DNA of 6,207 nucleotides, from NCBI GenBank assembly GCA_937880835.1, contig CALGRN010000081.1, positions 1-6,207 on the forward strand. The letters are read 5' to 3'. The notes under the pieces are model-generated. The model was given only the letters and a program-made list of their open reading frames with translations, did not search any database and was not told where the DNA came from. The stretch is from an uncultured Prevotella sp. Its GTDB lineage: Bacteria > Bacteroidota > Bacteroidia > Bacteroidales > Bacteroidaceae. The position numbers and the translations under genes are program-made. This document shows, in pieces, positions 5,197 through 6,207 of this stretch (the stretch's first letter is position 1; each line of letters opens with the position of its first letter).

Positions 5197-6207
5197 CTAT
5201 TCCTCCACCTCAAAAATTGTTTCATCAAATACAGGAGCACTTGTATCTTTCATACCAAGCATAAGATCTACACCTGCAGAAACAGCAGTAATGCTTGAAT
5301 AAAGATTTTTGTAAGCCGCAGAAACATTCATTTCACTCTGGCTCCAGTCATTTTTTTCAAGATATTCAATATTTTTTGCATTGAAAGAGAACTTAAATGC
5401 AAGACCAACCGAAGGAATATAATTTGAATATCCGTCGATTGCTTCTACAAGATTGATTTTTTCTGCAACACTAAGAACGAGCATTTCTTTTAATGAGAAC
5501 TGCAGTCCCATATCTACAATAAGATTCTGGAAGGCTGGAACAGTAAAATCTAAAGAATAAGCAATATCCATAACATCATTCTTCAAAAGACTTGCTGCAC
5601 AACCAAGCTTTAATGTACAGATTGAAGGGAATCCGTCTGTATAAGCATTAGTAGGATCTTCACCATAAATTGCAGGAACATATCCTTTTCCAAGATTCAT
5701 AATAGATGCACCAAAACGGAAATTCTGCATAAATGAAAGATTTCCCCAGTAATAAACAAAACCAAGATTAGCACTTAAAGCCCAATCAGAACCTTTTCCC
5801 CACCAGATGCCAGTATTCAATCCTAAACCAACATCAAGTTTATCAGTTATTTCCTTAGATAATCCGCCTCTGGCATTAAAAGAATTTCCCACATTCATTT
5901 CCAAAAAAGGAACAGTAGTAAGATTTGCATAAGCACTAATGATGTAAAGTTTTGTAGGAATTAAAATACCAGCCTGAAAAGCATTTCCAAAAGAAGATTC
6001 ATTTAACGAGTATGAAGAGAACATCATAGTATCAGCAAGATTAAGAACAACTCTCTGTTCACCGGCTGTTAAAGCTGGGTTTACAAGCAATGAATCTGGT
6101 CCGGCAGAAAAAAGTGCGCCGCCAGTAACTGACGATGCTCCGGTAAGATACTTTGGACTAGCAAGTTCAAGATAGTTTTCACCATTCACTGGTGTATTAT
6201 ATGCACT
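5197..6207 (-). CDS. Outer-membrane beta-barrel protein, UPF0164-like, 5' partial
   Basis: A predicted outer-membrane barrel related, as I remember it, to the treponemal UPF0164 family (the TP0421/TP0548/TP0859 group, described as FadL-like). The frame is open to the window edge, reading SAYNTPVNGENYLELASPKYL. The GTG at 6189 is therefore an internal Val, and the start and signal peptide lie beyond the window; the Ala-Tyr near the edge may be close to the signal cleavage site. Evidence for the family: the early ASPKYLTGASSVTGGALFSAG and VNPALTAGEQRVVLNL stretches, then alternating amphipathic strands rich in Gly, Asn and aromatic residues, such as GLGLNTGIWWGKGSDWALSA and LGFVYYWGNLSFMQNFRFGAS, with no long hydrophobic helix. 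336 residues are visible. The C-terminus is odd: after the last strand (SAGVDLMLGM) a tail KDTSAPVFDETIFEVEE follows, so the protein does not end in the usual terminal aromatic residue of a barrel. Substrate unknown; fatty acid or other hydrophobic uptake is only an analogy with FadL. Confidence 0.75.
   Translation of the reverse strand, partial: SAYNTPVNGENYLELASPKYLTGASSVTGGALFSAGPDSLLVNPALTAGEQRVVLNLADTMMFSSYSLNESSFGNAFQAGILIPTKLYIISAYANLTTVPFLEMNVGNSFNARGGLSKEITDKLDVGLGLNTGIWWGKGSDWALSANLGFVYYWGNLSFMQNFRFGASIMNLGKGYVPAIYGEDPTNAYTDGFPSICTLKLGCAASLLKNDVMDIAYSLDFTVPAFQNLIVDMGLQFSLKEMLVLSVAEKINLVEAIDGYSNYIPSVGLAFKFSFNAKNIEYLEKNDWSQSEMNVSAAYKNLYSSITAVSAGVDLMLGMKDTSAPVFDETIFEVEE
5202..5206 (-). 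promoter_or_regulatory. Ribosome binding site GGAGG of the Ig-like gene
   Basis: On the - strand GGAGG lies 8 bases before the ATG at 5193, an ideal spacing. It sits inside the last codons of the barrel gene (within the Val-Glu-Glu-stop end). Translation of the two genes is therefore probably coupled. No start in the left part of the window has a comparable signal. Confidence 0.85.

Noticed and set aside
6187..6189. GTG start codon for the barrel gene
   Set aside because: There is no signal peptide after it, and the frame stays open to the window edge with family-like residues before it.

Overview
This window reads as two unrelated bacterial genomes joined at about position 4170. Positions 1 to about 4180 look like Bacteroidetes, most likely Prevotella or a close relative. 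The genes there are all on the + strand: an ABC-F ATPase, grpE, dnaJ without an adjacent dnaK, and folC. The start codons lack a properly spaced Shine-Dalgarno sequence, a Bacteroidetes-type TTTG/TAnnTTTG promoter can be proposed, and the FolC and DnaJ proteins resemble Bacteroidales forms as I remember them. Positions about 4162 to 6207 look like a spirochaete of the Treponema type. They hold two genes on the - strand: an outer-membrane beta-barrel protein resembling the treponemal UPF0164 group, and a secreted protein built of FlgD-like Ig modules. A strong GGAGG ribosome binding site lies between them.

Layout: (a) 1-1528, ABC-F protein of the YbiT type, cut at its 5' end by the window; (b) 1529-1662, a spacer with a possible promoter and a 14-bp palindrome; (c) 1663-2259, grpE; (d) 2275-2314, a strong hairpin with a T-run; (e) 2349-3512, dnaJ, complete, with four zinc-binding motifs; (f) 3513-3778, a spacer holding an unusual triple-palindrome repeat (3628-3703); (g) 3779 to about 4180, the first 134 codons of folC; (h) a junction at about 4162-4180; (i) about 4162-5193 (-), the Ig-like protein missing its C-terminus; (j) 5197-6207 (-), the beta-barrel protein missing its N-terminus.

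GrpE and DnaJ are the nucleotide exchange factor and J-domain partner of the Hsp70 chaperone DnaK, whose gene is not here. The ABC-F protein is a cytosolic ATPase of a family that acts on ribosomes. FolC is folate metabolism and has no functional link to the chaperones. The treponemal pair is a translationally coupled envelope operon, with one barrel and one periplasmic or surface Ig-module protein.

The most consequential observation is the junction. Both folC and the Ig-like gene are broken at the same point, facing tail to tail, across a roughly 19-bp word that makes sense in both proteins. This is what a false join in a metagenome assembly looks like. Each reading frame runs on into the other gene's antisense strand and gives a false hybrid protein. 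The best candidates for real biology are the nested palindrome repeat after dnaJ and the ABC-F protein, in which all the motifs of one of its two composite ATP sites are degenerate. I see no mobile element, CRISPR array, RNA gene or defence system.
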